Shown here one piece after another: positions 1-8,716 of a DNA stretch of 64,000 bases; within the stretch, counting starts at the first letter, position 1, and each line of letters begins with the position of its first letter. The position numbers and the translations under genes were made by a program. The notes beneath the pieces were generated by a model. The model saw nothing but the letters and a program-made list of their open reading frames with translations. It did no database searches and was not told the origin of the DNA. Source of the DNA: Sphingobium sp. EM0848 (GTDB lineage Bacteria > Pseudomonadota > Alphaproteobacteria > Sphingomonadales > Sphingomonadaceae); contig NZ_JABXWB010000001.1 of assembly GCF_013375555.1 (NCBI RefSeq), positions 2,356,001-2,420,000 of the forward strand. Direction: 5' to 3'.

Positions 1-693
1 GGCGTAGAATTTGAGCGCATTGCCGCCGGTCGTCGTTTCGGGGTTTCCGTACATGACACCGATCTTCATGCGCACCTGGTTGATGAAGATCACCAGGCAG
101 CGCGAGCGCGAGATGGAGCCGGTCAGCTTGCGCAGCGCCTGGCTCATCAGGCGGGCTTGCAGGCCGACATGGCTGTCGCCCATTTCGCCCTCGATTTCCG
201 CACGCGGCACCAGCGCGGCGACCGAGTCGACCACCAGCACGTCGATCGCGTTCGACCGCACCAGCGTATCGACGATCTCCAGCGCCTGTTCGCCGGTATC
301 GGGCTGCGACACGATCAGTTCGTCAATGTCGACGCCCAGCTTTTTGGCATAAACCGGGTCGAGCGCATGTTCCGCGTCGACGAAGGCCGCGATGCCGCCG
401 GTCTTCTGCGCCTCTGCAATGGCGTGCAGCGCCAGCGTGGTCTTGCCCGAGCTTTCCGGGCCGTAAATTTCAACGATGCGTCCGCGCGGCAGGCCGCCAA
501 TGCCGAGCGCGATATCCAGCCCCAGCGATCCGGTCGAGATCGCCTCGATCTCGATCTTCTCGCGGCTGCCCAGCTTCATCGCCGAACCTTTGCCAAAGGC
601 ACGGTCGATCTGGGAAAGGGCCGCTTCCAATGCTTTCTGTCTGTCCATTGTCCCTGTCTTCTTGGAATCGATGAGTGAGAGCATTGCTGTCAT
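1..693 (-). CDS. recA: Recombinase RecA (3' end beyond window edge)
   Basis: RecA forms filaments on single-stranded DNA, carries out homologous strand exchange, and triggers LexA self-cleavage in the SOS response. The reverse strand reads an N-terminal Rec[22 protein letters not shown], then Walker [10 protein letters not shown], the DAEHALDP segment, Walker B-like [10 protein letters not shown] and the start of loop L2 ([22 protein letters not shown]). About 231 codons are present and the gene continues left. I chose ATG at 693 ([12 protein letters not shown]...) because AGGGGAT lies a few bases upstream; internal ATGs at 684 and 648 are alternatives. A LexA box sits about 75 bp upstream, so SOS control is expected. 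Confidence 0.97.
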   Translation of the reverse strand, partial: MTAMLSLIDSKKTGTMDRQKALEAALSQIDRAFGKGSAMKLGSREKIEIEAISTGSLGLDIALGIGGLPRGRIVEIYGPESSGKTTLALHAIAEAQKTGGIAAFVDAEHALDPVYAKKLGVDIDELIVSQPDTGEQALEIVDTLVRSNAIDVLVVDSVAALVPRAEIEGEMGDSHVGLQARLMSQALRKLTGSISRSRCLVIFINQVRMKIGVMYGNPETTTGGNALKFYA

Positions 694-745
694 CGGCCTA
701 TCCCCTGTCAAGCGGAACACGCCGATTCTTGTGGCGCGTGGCCAC

Positions 746-774
746 CATGTATCCTGTTTGTTCTAATAGAACAA
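746..774 (-). promoter_or_regulatory. Candidate sigma70 promoter of recA
   Basis: Minus strand: -35 TTGTTC (774-769), 17-bp spacer, -10 TACATG (751-746). The -35 overlaps the LexA box. Start of transcription would be near 740, giving a leader of roughly 45 nt. The hexamers are imperfect, so the position is an inference. Confidence 0.5.
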
Positions 775-783
775 GAGGGGAAC
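769..783 (-). promoter_or_regulatory. LexA (SOS) box upstream of recA
   Basis: On the minus strand the sequence GTTC-CCCTCTT-GTTC is an exact match to the alphaproteobacterial LexA operator GTTC-N7-GTTC. Its inner GTTC is also part of a 17-bp near-palindrome (TTGTTCTAATAGAACAA on the plus strand, 758-774). It lies about 75 bp before the recA start and overlaps the proposed -35 element, as expected for a repressor site. Confidence 0.85.
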
Positions 784-792
784 AGAAATTTC

Positions 793-1152
793 CTATCCCG
801 CGCCCAGAGCCTTGCTGAGCGCCCGTTCGACCGCGCCGATGGTGAAGGGCTTGGCCAATGTCGGCCGGTTCGCATGGCCGGTCGGCAGATCGTCCGCCAT
901 GCCCCCCGTCGCGAAGACGAAAGGAATGCCGCTCTGCGCCAATATATCGGCCACCGGCCAGCTTTTCTCGCCATGCAGGTTGCAGTCGAGCAGCGCGGCA
1001 TCGAAGCCGCCCTCGCGCGCCCGGGCGCAGGCTTCGTCGACCGATTCGGCAATGGCGTGCAGCCGATAGCCCAGCGTGTCGAGATAATCCTCCAGCATCA
1101 TGCCGATCATTGCTTCATCCTCGACAACCAGGATGGTCTTGCTGTCAGCCAT
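793..1152 (-). CDS. Single-domain response regulator (FAT GUY-like receiver)
   Basis: A 119-residue stand-alone receiver. It has the acidic pair in VVEDEAM, the phospho-acceptor Asp in AALLDCNLHG and the conserved Lys in LAKPFT, but no output domain. The segment PFVFATGG in place of a plain T/S region resembles the FAT GUY receivers (PFxFATGY) of alphaproteobacterial general stress signalling, with the Tyr missing here. Start at 1152 has GGGGAC seven bases upstream. It lies 76 bp downstream of cckA on the same strand, so it is probably co-transcribed and may take phosphate from CckA or another kinase. That link is inferred. Confidence 0.85.
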   Translation of the reverse strand: MADSKTILVVEDEAMIGMMLEDYLDTLGYRLHAIAESVDEACARAREGGFDAALLDCNLHGEKSWPVADILAQSGIPFVFATGGMADDLPTGHANRPTLAKPFTIGAVERALSKALGAG

Positions 1153-1228
1153 GCTTGCAGTCCCCAATATTGCCTCACCATCCTGGGCGCGGCATTCGAC
1201 CAGCATAATCCCCCGGCGACGGAGAAGT

Positions 1229-3655
1229 TCATTCCGCTGCCGGCCGCATCGCCAGTGCATCCCGCGCCGCTTCCGCCAACTGACTGACGGAAAAGGGTTT
1301 TGGTAGAAAGGCCACATTGGCGATGTCGATCGATTTGCGCAACTGTTCCTCGGCATAGCCCGACATGAACAGCACCGGCAGGTGGGGATGGCTGGCCCGC
1401 GCCCGCGCCACCATGGAGGGGCCGTCCAGATTGGGCATCACCACGTCGGAAATCAGCAGGTCGATCTTCTCGTCCCCGCTCAGCACCTCCAGCCCCTGTT
1501 CGCCGTCATTGGCGGTCAGCACCTTGTATCCCTGCCGCGTCAGCGCACGCTCCGCGACGGCGCGCACCATATCCTCATCCTCCACCAGCAGCACCGTGCC
1601 CGTGCCCCAGGTTTCGGCGCGACGGACCGGCGCCTTGGGCTGAGCCGCCTGCTCTGCATCGGCGCCCTGATAGACCGGCAGATAGATGACGAAGCTCGCC
1701 CCGCGCCCCAGTTCGGATTCGGCGAAGATGAACCCGCCCGACTGCTTGACGATGCCGTAGACGGTGGAAAGGCCAAGGCCGGTGCCCTTGCCCAGTTCCT
1801 TGGTGGTGAAGAAAGGCTCGAAAATCTTGGAGAGAATATCGGGCGGGATGCCCAGACCCGTGTCCGACACCCGCACCGCCGTATAGTCGGCGGGCGGCAA
1901 TATGTCGCTCCGCATCTCCCGCACCTTGGCGGCCGGGACGGCATAGGTCTGGATATTGAGCGTTCCACCTTCCGGCATGGCGTCGCGCGCATTGACGGCG
2001 AGGTTGACGATCACCTGTTCAAGTTGGCCGGGGTCCGCGCGCACCGCGCCGAGGTTGCGGCCATGGGTGACTTCCAGCTTCACGCTCTCGCCCAGCAGGC
2101 GTTTCAGCAGATTGGAGACATCGGCGACGATATCGGGCAATTGCAATATTTGCGGCCGCAGCGTCTGCTGGCGGGAAAAAGCGAGCAACTGCCGCGTCAG
2201 CCCCGCCGCGCGATTGCTGTTCGACTTGATCTGCTGGATGTCGTCATAGTCGCTGTCGCCCGGCGTATGGCGCATCAGCATCAGGTCGCAATGGCCGATG
2301 ATCGCGGTCAGGATATTGTTGAAGTCATGCGCCACGCCGCCCGCAAGCTGGCCGATGGCCTGCATCTTGGTTGCCTGCGCCACCTGCCGCTTCAGCTTGC
2401 TCTCCTCGCTATTGTCCTTGAGGCTGAGCAGCACCGCCGCTTCACCCAGGCCCCGCACACCGGCGAGGCTGAGCGCGATCGGCTCGTCAGGCTGTTCGCG
2501 CATCCGCACGGCAACGTCGCCCGACATTTGCGGCCCCACGGCAAAGCGCCGCACTGCGTCGGCCACCGCCGCCTGATCCTCCCGCACCACCAGATCGCCC
2601 GGATAGCTCGGCTTTTCGCCTTCCTTGAGGCCCGCCGCCCGCGAAAAGGCCTTGTTGAGGAACAGCACCCGCCCGTCGCGATCCGCCATGGCAAGGCCGA
2701 AGGGCAGCAGCGACAGCAGCGTCTCGATATAGGAAAGCGCCGATGTCCCGCCCGCATTGCCCGCCGGCTCATCGATCAGCAGCAACAGCATCGGCCCGTC
2801 CTGCGCGCCCGATTGGGTGCCGGCGGGCTGCGTCACGCGCTTCAGCGGCACCTGCAACAGCCGGAGCGGGATGCCGCCCGACTCCTCCCGCGCCAGAAAC
2901 AGCCGCGCCTTGTCATCCACCCGCATATGGGCGGCGAAATCGCGTCCCGTGATATTGGCGTCGATCCGCCCGGCGGCGCGCAACAGGAAGGCGCCATTGG
3001 CGGCGCGAATGCGTCCCTCGCCACCGATCATCACCGCCATGATCCCGGCTTCGCCCAATTGCCGCCCGGCGTCCCCGGTCAACAGGCGATGCACGTCGTC
3101 CAGCGCGCTGGGCTGGCGCACCGGCGCGAAACGCCAGAGCAGATAATCCTCCGACCGGCCCGTACGGCAGATATAGGCGTCCAGCCGCAGCGCGCCCTGC
3201 ACGATCCCTTCCACCCGGCTGTCGCCATCGCGCCAGGCGGCGCGGGCGGCATTGCCCAGAATGTCGGACAGGCTGGCATCGGCGGTGATCTGCGGCGGCG
3301 TCGGAAAACCGGGAAACCATTCCCCGAACAGGTCGCTGGCGCAGACCAGCCGCCCGGCGCGATCGGTGACCGCAATCGCCATATTGGAGGCATCGGCCGC
3401 CGCGCGCGCGACGGTCCAGTCGGGCACGGCTTCGCCCACCGCCACCTCCTGCGGATAGAGCCGCCTGTACCAGCCGAGCAACGCCGCGCCCGCCAGCACG
3501 GCTGCACCGAAACCCGCGCCCAGCGCCCAACTTCCCGCGGCATAGAGAACCAGCCCGGCGGAAAGCAGCGCCAACAGGATCAGCAAAGGCAGGGCCAGAG
3601 GCGACGGCCGATCGGCTGCCCAGGCTTCTCCATCCCTGATTACACGCGCGGACAC
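1229..3655 (-). CDS. cckA: Hybrid histidine kinase CckA
   Basis: CckA is the membrane kinase/phosphatase at the top of the CtrA cell-cycle phosphorelay, acting through ChpT on CtrA and CpdR. The 808 residues show two membrane helices (about 19-41 and 44-62), PAS-like sensor regions (about 80-410), a HisKA box with His443 in [12 protein letters not shown] box ([14 protein letters not shown]), G boxes DTGLGI and GKGTGLGLS, and a C-terminal receiver (about 687-803) with Asp737 in LISDVVMP and Lys786. The pattern of two TM helices, PAS region and fused receiver is that of CckA. A separate receiver gene follows. Start ATG 3655 gives the N-terminal membrane hairpin. Confidence 0.92.
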   Translation of the reverse strand: MSARVIRDGEAWAADRPSPLALPLLILLALLSAGLVLYAAGSWALGAGFGAAVLAGAALLGWYRRLYPQEVAVGEAVPDWTVARAAADASNMAIAVTDRAGRLVCASDLFGEWFPGFPTPPQITADASLSDILGNAARAAWRDGDSRVEGIVQGALRLDAYICRTGRSEDYLLWRFAPVRQPSALDDVHRLLTGDAGRQLGEAGIMAVMIGGEGRIRAANGAFLLRAAGRIDANITGRDFAAHMRVDDKARLFLAREESGGIPLRLLQVPLKRVTQPAGTQSGAQDGPMLLLLIDEPAGNAGGTSALSYIETLLSLLPFGLAMADRDGRVLFLNKAFSRAAGLKEGEKPSYPGDLVVREDQAAVADAVRRFAVGPQMSGDVAVRMREQPDEPIALSLAGVRGLGEAAVLLSLKDNSEESKLKRQVAQATKMQAIGQLAGGVAHDFNNILTAIIGHCDLMLMRHTPGDSDYDDIQQIKSNSNRAAGLTRQLLAFSRQQTLRPQILQLPDIVADVSNLLKRLLGESVKLEVTHGRNLGAVRADPGQLEQVIVNLAVNARDAMPEGGTLNIQTYAVPAAKVREMRSDILPPADYTAVRVSDTGLGIPPDILSKIFEPFFTTKELGKGTGLGLSTVYGIVKQSGGFIFAESELGRGASFVIYLPVYQGADAEQAAQPKAPVRRAETWGTGTVLLVEDEDMVRAVAERALTRQGYKVLTANDGEQGLEVLSGDEKIDLLISDVVMPNLDGPSMVARARASHPHLPVLFMSGYAEEQLRKSIDIANVAFLPKPFSVSQLAEAARDALAMRPAAE

Positions 3656-3702
3656 GGCCGGCTATCCCCCTGCATTCACAATGGACTTGCCCCGTCTCCG
3701 TC

Positions 3703-4296
3703 TCAGGTCGAGGCAATTTCCTCCAATGCGCTGCTTTCCGGTGCCTTGCCAATCCTCAATTTGCGCGCGTGCCATTTCCGGCCCATGCGATGGCGCCAGA
3801 TCCAGTCGGCCAGAAAATAGCCAACGACGGCGAAAGCGAGGGAAATCAGTGCCAATCCCAGCAGCATGGCCGGCGCCGCCTCCGAAAAGAGCCAGGCACA
3901 CCATTGACGGATCGTCGCATGTCCATCGACCAGCGCCATGAAGCCGGAGGCATCGGCCGTCCGCCCCAGCAACCAGTTGCCCATATAGACCGACGCCATC
4001 AGAAACAACGGTGTCGTCGCCGGATTGGAGAGGAAGGTCATCGCCGCCGCCAGCGGGATATTGGCCCGGAACGGCAGCGCCAGCAATGCCGCACCGGCAA
4101 TCTGCACGCCGGGGATCAGCAGGAAAATGCCGACCAGCAGCCCCAGCGCCACGCCACGCGGCACCGATCGCCGGGTAAAGCGCCAGAGCGACGGCTCCAG
4201 CACCCGATGCGCCACAGGGGCGAGGAAACGATTATGCTCCAGCGACTCCCGGGTCGGCGCATGGGCGTGCCACCAGCGGGACAGTCTATTGTCCAT
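3703..4296 (-). CDS. DUF2062 membrane protein
   Basis: A 197-residue protein of the DUF2062 family, recognised from PRGVALGLLVGIFLLIPG, the SNPATTPLF motif and about three to four hydrophobic helices (47-72, 80-105, 140-165). The function of the family is not known; members are inner-membrane proteins. Its ATG shares one base with the smpB stop codon (TGATG), so the two are translationally coupled and form one operon. It lies between smpB and cckA. Confidence 0.85.
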   Translation of the reverse strand: MDNRLSRWWHAHAPTRESLEHNRFLAPVAHRVLEPSLWRFTRRSVPRGVALGLLVGIFLLIPGVQIAGAALLALPFRANIPLAAAMTFLSNPATTPLFLMASVYMGNWLLGRTADASGFMALVDGHATIRQWCAWLFSEAAPAMLLGLALISLAFAVVGYFLADWIWRHRMGRKWHARKLRIGKAPESSALEEIAST

Positions 4297-4778
4297 CAGC
4301 GATGCGCCTTCATGATGCGCTGCTGATCGCGTTTCCAGTCGCGTTCCTTGATCGTGTCGCGCTTGTCATGGGTCTTCTTGCCCTTGGCCAGCGCCAGTTC
4401 GACCTTCGCCTTGCCCCGGCTGTTGAAATAGATCGACAGCGGCACCAACGTCATGCCCTTGCGCTCCACCGCGCCGTGCATCCGGGCGATCTCCCGCTGG
4501 TGCAACAACAGCTTGCGGGGGCGCTTGGGTTCATGGTTGAAGCGGTTGCCATGGCTGAACTCAGGGATGTTGCTGTTGACCAGCCACACCTGCTCGCCCT
4601 TCACCTCGGCATAGCTTTCCGCGATATTGCCCTCGCCAAAGCGCAGCGATTTGACCTCGGTCCCCTGCAGGGCGATGCCCGCCTCGAACACATCCTCCAG
4701 GAAATATTCGAAACGCGCGCGCCGGTTCTCGGCGACGATCTTCTTCTTGTCGAAGGCTTCGGGACGGGGACGGGCCAT
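4296..4778 (-). CDS. smpB: tmRNA-binding protein SmpB
   Basis: SmpB delivers tmRNA to stalled ribosomes for trans-translation. The 160 residues match the family over their full length: [28 protein letters not shown], the [14 protein letters not shown] stretch and a basic C-terminal tail ([19 protein letters not shown]) that enters the mRNA channel. It lies just downstream of dapA, an arrangement that I recall as common in alphaproteobacteria. The tmRNA gene itself is not in this window. Confidence 0.97.
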   Translation of the reverse strand: MARPRPEAFDKKKIVAENRRARFEYFLEDVFEAGIALQGTEVKSLRFGEGNIAESYAEVKGEQVWLVNSNIPEFSHGNRFNHEPKRPRKLLLHQREIARMHGAVERKGMTLVPLSIYFNSRGKAKVELALAKGKKTHDKRDTIKERDWKRDQQRIMKAHR

Positions 4779-4821
4779 TATTCTCAGTTAACTCACTTCA
4801 TAACATGGGAGCACGGGACGC

Positions 4822-5700
4822 TCAAACCAACCCCGCGATCTCCAGTGCCCGATCGACGGCGGCGCGGCTCGATTCCGACGGCCAGGTGATCGGCAGGCGG
4901 ACATCGCCGGGCATGTCGGGCCGGACGCGCGTAAGGGCATATTTGACCGGGCCGGGTGAAGAATCGCTGAACAGGGCATCATGCAGGGGATAGAGACGAT
5001 CCTGGAGCGCCAGCGCGGCCCCCCAGTCGCCCGCCGCAATCGCCTTCTGGAAATCGGCGCACTGGCGCGGCGCGACATTGGCCGTGACCGAAATGCAGCC
5101 CTTGCCGCCCATCGCGTTGAAGCCCAGCGCCGTCTCGTCATTGCCCGAAAGCTGGCAGAAGTCCGGGCGGCAGGCGAGGCGCTGTGCGCTGACCCGCCCC
5201 AGATTCCCGGTGGCGTCCTTGATGCCGACGATGGTCTGAAACTCCTCCGACAGGCGGTGGATCACCGGCACGCCGATGTCGGTGATGGTGCGGCTGGGCA
5301 CGTTGTACAGCACGATCGGCAGCGAGCAGCGCTCGGCCAGATAGGCGAAATGCTGATACACGCCCTCCTGATTGGGCTTGTTGTAATAGGGCGCGACCAC
5401 CAGCGCCGCATCGGCGCCCGCCGCCTGCGCCGCGAACATATGCTCCAGCGCGATTCGCGTGTCGTTGGAACCACAGCCCGCGATCACCGGCACCCGCCCC
5501 GCCGCCTGATCGACGCAGATGGCGATGACACGGTTATGTTCCTCGACCGTCATGGTCGCGCTTTCCCCGGTGGTGCCGCAGGGGACCAGAGCGCTGCTGC
5601 CTTCCTCAATCTGCCAGTCGACGAAGGCGCGGAAAGCCGCCTCATCCACCGCCCCGTCGCGGAAGGGCGTGATCAGCGCCGGAATCGACCCGGAAAACAT
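4822..5700 (-). CDS. dapA: 4-hydroxy-tetrahydrodipicolinate synthase
   Basis: Catalyses the condensation of pyruvate with aspartate semialdehyde, the first committed step to diaminopimelate and lysine. The 292-residue TIM-barrel enzyme has the CGTTGES motif (Thr43/Thr44), Tyr132 and Arg137 in YNVPSRT, and the Schiff-base Lys161 in GIKDATG. Start 5700 has AAGGAG nine bases upstream and a TATAAT-like -10 at 5742-5737. It is the first gene of the dapA-smpB-DUF2062 group and is divergent from the lytic transglycosylase gene. Confidence 0.96.
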   Translation of the reverse strand: MFSGSIPALITPFRDGAVDEAAFRAFVDWQIEEGSSALVPCGTTGESATMTVEEHNRVIAICVDQAAGRVPVIAGCGSNDTRIALEHMFAAQAAGADAALVVAPYYNKPNQEGVYQHFAYLAERCSLPIVLYNVPSRTITDIGVPVIHRLSEEFQTIVGIKDATGNLGRVSAQRLACRPDFCQLSGNDETALGFNAMGGKGCISVTANVAPRQCADFQKAIAAGDWGAALALQDRLYPLHDALFSDSSPGPVKYALTRVRPDMPGDVRLPITWPSESSRAAVDRALEIAGLV

Positions 5701-5848
5701 GCAACAAACTCCTTCAATTCACCGGGATTCCGGGGCATTATAGCGTCAAACACGCGAACGGCGCGCTATAGCGCGTCATTCACGGCCTGATAAGGATGCA
5801 TTTGCGATCATGTCTAGTAGGCTGTCGCTCTCCTGTTCTGAAACTGTC

Positions 5849-7894
5849 ATGGTTCGTATGCCCCTGATTGCCCTTTTGCTTTTCACCGCCGGCGCCAGCG
5901 CCCAGACGGAAACGCCCTCTCCCGCGCCCGCTGCGACCTTCCCGCCGGGCGCCGTGGTACAGGCGATTCCCCGCTCGACCGAGCCGAGTCCGTGGCAGCA
6001 GGCGCAAAGCCGAATCGGCGTGGCGAGCGATCCGTCCATCTCCGGCACGATCAGCCAGTGGCGGGCGCTGCAACAGAGCGATGCGCTCGGCTTTTCCACC
6101 TATGCCAGCTTCATCCTGACCAATCCCGGCTGGCCGGGGGAGGACCGGATGCGGCGGCTGGCGGAAACCAGTATCAATCCCAACAGCTACGATCCGGGAC
6201 AGGTCGTCGCCTTCTTCACCCGCTTCCCGCCACGCACCGCAAGCGGCAACGCCCGCTATGCACTGGCGCTGATGCAGCAGAACCGCATGGGCGAAGCGCG
6301 GATCGCCGCCCGCAACGCCTGGATCGGCGGATCGCTCGCGCCCGATGACGAGGCGCGGCTGCTCTCGCTCTTCGGTTCCAGCTGGACCTCGGTCGAGCAT
6401 GACCTGCGCACCGACGCCCTGCTGTGGAAGGGCGACATCATGGGCGCGCAGCGGATGCTGGCCTATGCCTCGCCCGCCCGCCGCCCGGTTTATGAGGCCC
6501 GCATCGCCTTCCGCCAGAAGGCGCCCGACGCGACCATGAAGATGCAACTGGCCGAGGCCGTCGGCGCGACCGATGCCGGCTTCGTCGCGGACAAGGCGAC
6601 CTGGATGCTGAACACCGGCAACTGGATCGCCGGCCGTCAATATCTCGCCAATCGCCCGGCGCTGACCTTCCGGCCGGGCGACGCGGAAAAATGGTATGAG
6701 ACGCTGCTGACGCAGGCCCGCGCCGCCGCGAACGACAGCCAGTGGAGCTTCGCTTACGGCATCGCCAGCAAGCTGGACGACGCCTATCTGCCCGGCACCG
6801 ACGTCAACACCCGCCCCATTGGCGAGCGTGACGATTACACCAGCCTCGCCTGGCTGGCGGGATCGACCGCCTTCTACAATCTGGGCAAGCCGCTGGACGC
6901 GATGGAGATGTTCCGCCGCTACGCCACCGCCGCCAAGTCGCCGCAGACCCAGTCCAAGGGCTTCTACTGGGCGGGCCGCGCCGCGCTTCAGGCGGGCGAT
7001 ACCGCCACGGCGAACAGCTATTTCGCCCGCGCCGCCCTCTTCCCGGATCAGTTTTACGGCCAGCTCGCGTTGGAACGCCTCAGCCGCCCGATCCCGGCAC
7101 CGGCGGCGGTCGAGCGCCCGGTCGAAATCTCCTCCGCGCAGCGTACCGCCTTCGCCAACCGCTCGGTCGTCCGCGCGGTGAAGGCGCTGGGCGAAATGGG
7201 CTATTGGGAGGATCAAAGCAAATTCGCCCGTGCCATCGCCAACAATGCCGACAGCGACGCCGACCATTATCTGGCGGTGGAACTGGCGAAGAATATCGGC
7301 CGTCCCGACATGGGCGTGATGGTCGGCCGCCGCGCCGTCTCCAGCGGCCTCACCGGCTATGGTGAAAGCGCCTTCCCGCGTGTGCCCGTACCGACCGAAG
7401 CGCAATATAACTGGACCATAGTCCATGCCATCGCCCGGCAGGAAAGCCAGTTCGACCGGCAGATCGTCAGCCATGCGGGCGCGCGGGGCCTGATGCAGCT
7501 GATGCCCGGCACGGCGCGCGAACAGGCGACGAAGCTGGGGATGAGCTATGACGCCGGATCGCTCAACAATCCAAGCTACAACATCATGCTCGGCTCCGCC
7601 TATTTCCAGCGGATGCTGGATTATTATGGCGGCAGCTATCCGCTGGCGGTGGCGGCCTATAATGCCGGGCCGGGCAATGTGAACCGCTGGATCGCCGCCA
7701 ATGGCGACCCCCGCCTGCCCGGCGCCGACATGCTGCGCTGGATCGAGCAGATCCCGATCTTCGAGACGAAGAATTATGTGCAGCGCGTGCTGGAAAATGC
7801 CGTGGTGTACGAAGCGATGAACCCGGAACGCGCGCGCTTCCGGGGAACCACGACGCCGCTGTCCAAATATCTCGGCAAACAGACGCCGGGTTGA
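5849..7894 (+). CDS. Soluble lytic murein transglycosylase (Slt-like)
   Basis: Periplasmic enzyme that cleaves the MurNAc-GlcNAc bond of peptidoglycan to give 1,6-anhydro ends. A signal peptide (PLIALLLFTAGASAQ) is followed by a long alpha-helical, superhelix-like region as in Slt70 and a C-terminal GH23 domain: IARQESQFD with catalytic Glu532 (from this start), SHAGARGLMQLMPGTA, and VAAYNAGPGNV. About 681 residues. The upstream ATG at 5810 is also in frame, with AAGGA 14 bases before it; I prefer 5849 because it puts the signal peptide at the N-terminus. greB follows almost without a gap. Confidence 0.9.
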   Translation: MVRMPLIALLLFTAGASAQTETPSPAPAATFPPGAVVQAIPRSTEPSPWQQAQSRIGVASDPSISGTISQWRALQQSDALGFSTYASFILTNPGWPGEDRMRRLAETSINPNSYDPGQVVAFFTRFPPRTASGNARYALALMQQNRMGEARIAARNAWIGGSLAPDDEARLLSLFGSSWTSVEHDLRTDALLWKGDIMGAQRMLAYASPARRPVYEARIAFRQKAPDATMKMQLAEAVGATDAGFVADKATWMLNTGNWIAGRQYLANRPALTFRPGDAEKWYETLLTQARAAANDSQWSFAYGIASKLDDAYLPGTDVNTRPIGERDDYTSLAWLAGSTAFYNLGKPLDAMEMFRRYATAAKSPQTQSKGFYWAGRAALQAGDTATANSYFARAALFPDQFYGQLALERLSRPIPAPAAVERPVEISSAQRTAFANRSVVRAVKALGEMGYWEDQSKFARAIANNADSDADHYLAVELAKNIGRPDMGVMVGRRAVSSGLTGYGESAFPRVPVPTEAQYNWTIVHAIARQESQFDRQIVSHAGARGLMQLMPGTAREQATKLGMSYDAGSLNNPSYNIMLGSAYFQRMLDYYGGSYPLAVAAYNAGPGNVNRWIAANGDPRLPGADMLRWIEQIPIFETKNYVQRVLENAVVYEAMNPERARFRGTTTPLSKYLGKQTPG

Positions 7895-7895
7895 T

Positions 7896-8393
7896 ATGGG
7901 CGGAGCCATGAGCACCGCCCATCCCAATTACATCACCCCCGAAGGCTTCGCGAAGCTGCGCGCCGAATATGACCAGCTTCTGGGCGTCGAGCGCCCCAGA
8001 ATCGTCGAGGTGGTAAGCTGGGCGGCGGGCAATGGCGACCGCAGCGAAAATGGCGACTATCTCTACGGCCGCAAGCGGATGCGCGAGATTGACGGGCAGT
8101 TGAAACGCCTGTCGCGCAAGATGAAGGACGCCAAAGTCGTCGACCCCCGCCAGCAGCCCGACAAGAGCAAGGTCTATTTCGGGGCCACCGTCACCATCGC
8201 GGACGAGGATGACAATCACCGCACCGTGACGCTGGTCGGCAATGACGAAACGGAAGCGAGCGCCGGCCGCATCGGCTGGAGCACACCGATCGCCCGCGCC
8301 TTGCGCGGCGCGACGGTCGGTGACCTGCGCCGCGTGATGCTGCCCGCGGGCGAAAAGGAATATGAGGTGATGGCGATCCGCTATCCCGAATGA
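7896..8393 (+). CDS. greB: Transcription elongation factor GreB
   Basis: GreB enters the RNA polymerase secondary channel and stimulates cleavage of backtracked RNA. The sequence has the family N-terminus YITPEGFAKLRAEYDQLLGVERP, the coiled-coil tip acidic pair region GDRSENGDYLYGRKRMREID and the C-terminal FKBP-like domain (GWSTPIARALRGATVGD). The DYLYGR form distinguishes GreB from GreA. The ATG at 7896 is one base after the upstream stop; the ATG at 7908, preceded by GGCGGAG, may be the true start (161 residues). Confidence 0.93.
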   Translation: MGGAMSTAHPNYITPEGFAKLRAEYDQLLGVERPRIVEVVSWAAGNGDRSENGDYLYGRKRMREIDGQLKRLSRKMKDAKVVDPRQQPDKSKVYFGATVTIADEDDNHRTVTLVGNDETEASAGRIGWSTPIARALRGATVGDLRRVMLPAGEKEYEVMAIRYPE

Positions 8394-8405
8394 GCGGAAA
8401 TCGCT

Positions 8406-8591
8406 CTAATCATGCGGACGCAACGCCACGTTGAGCCGCTCCATCACTTCCCCGATCGGCTCGACCACGGTCACGCTGCGCCCTTCGCCGAAGCGGATGC
8501 GGGTGCCATCGGTGATCGACGAAACGAAGGTGACCTGCGCGGCATTGACGGCGGTTTCGGTCCGGTCGGCGCCCACGAACATGACGAGCAT
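8406..8591 (-). CDS. Small conserved-looking protein, FlbD/SwrD-like pattern
   Basis: A 61-residue protein (MLVMFVGADRTETAVNAAQV...). The pattern of alternating beta-strand residues, G-x-R/I-F-G-E-G turn, V-V-E-P-I-x-E-V-M-E-R-L tail resembles the short FlbD/SwrD family, but similarity is too weak to name it. A strong AAGGAG lies eight bases before the ATG, which supports real translation. It lies downstream of the chemoreceptor gene on the same strand and converges with greB, with only 12 bp between their stops. Confidence 0.7.
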   Translation of the reverse strand: MLVMFVGADRTETAVNAAQVTFVSSITDGTRIRFGEGRSVTVVEPIGEVMERLNVALRPHD

Positions 8592-8624
8592 GCATCCTCT
8601 CCTTCTTTTTGGAAGGAGAACTTA

Positions 8625-8670
8625 GCATCGCGCGCAAAAGTGGGAACCGCTTTTGTGCAACAAGCGATGC
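8625..8670. repeat. Inverted-repeat element between chemoreceptor and small gene
   Basis: Outer arms GCATCGC (8625-8631) and GCGATGC (8664-8670) enclose an inner stem GCAAAAG/CTTTTGTGC around TGGGAACCG. The core GCGCAAAAGTGGGAACCG is a motif I recall as a dispersed palindromic repeat in alphaproteobacterial intergenic regions. It occupies the gap downstream of the chemoreceptor gene and may act as a transcript 3' end; there is no good U-run. Confidence 0.6.
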
Positions 8671-8716
8671 AGCAAGAAAGAATCCCGTTTTCCGCCGGAA
8701 ACCTGTCCTTTTCCCG

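Noticed and set aside
1382..3820. Very long open frame on the plus strand opposite cckA
   Set aside because: High-GC antisense shadow. Composition is Arg/Gln/His-rich without any family motif, whereas the other strand is a clear CckA.
5780..7927. 715-codon open frame opposite the lytic transglycosylase
   Set aside because: Shadow of a GC-rich gene; no start context or known domain, and the plus strand has the transglycosylase motifs.
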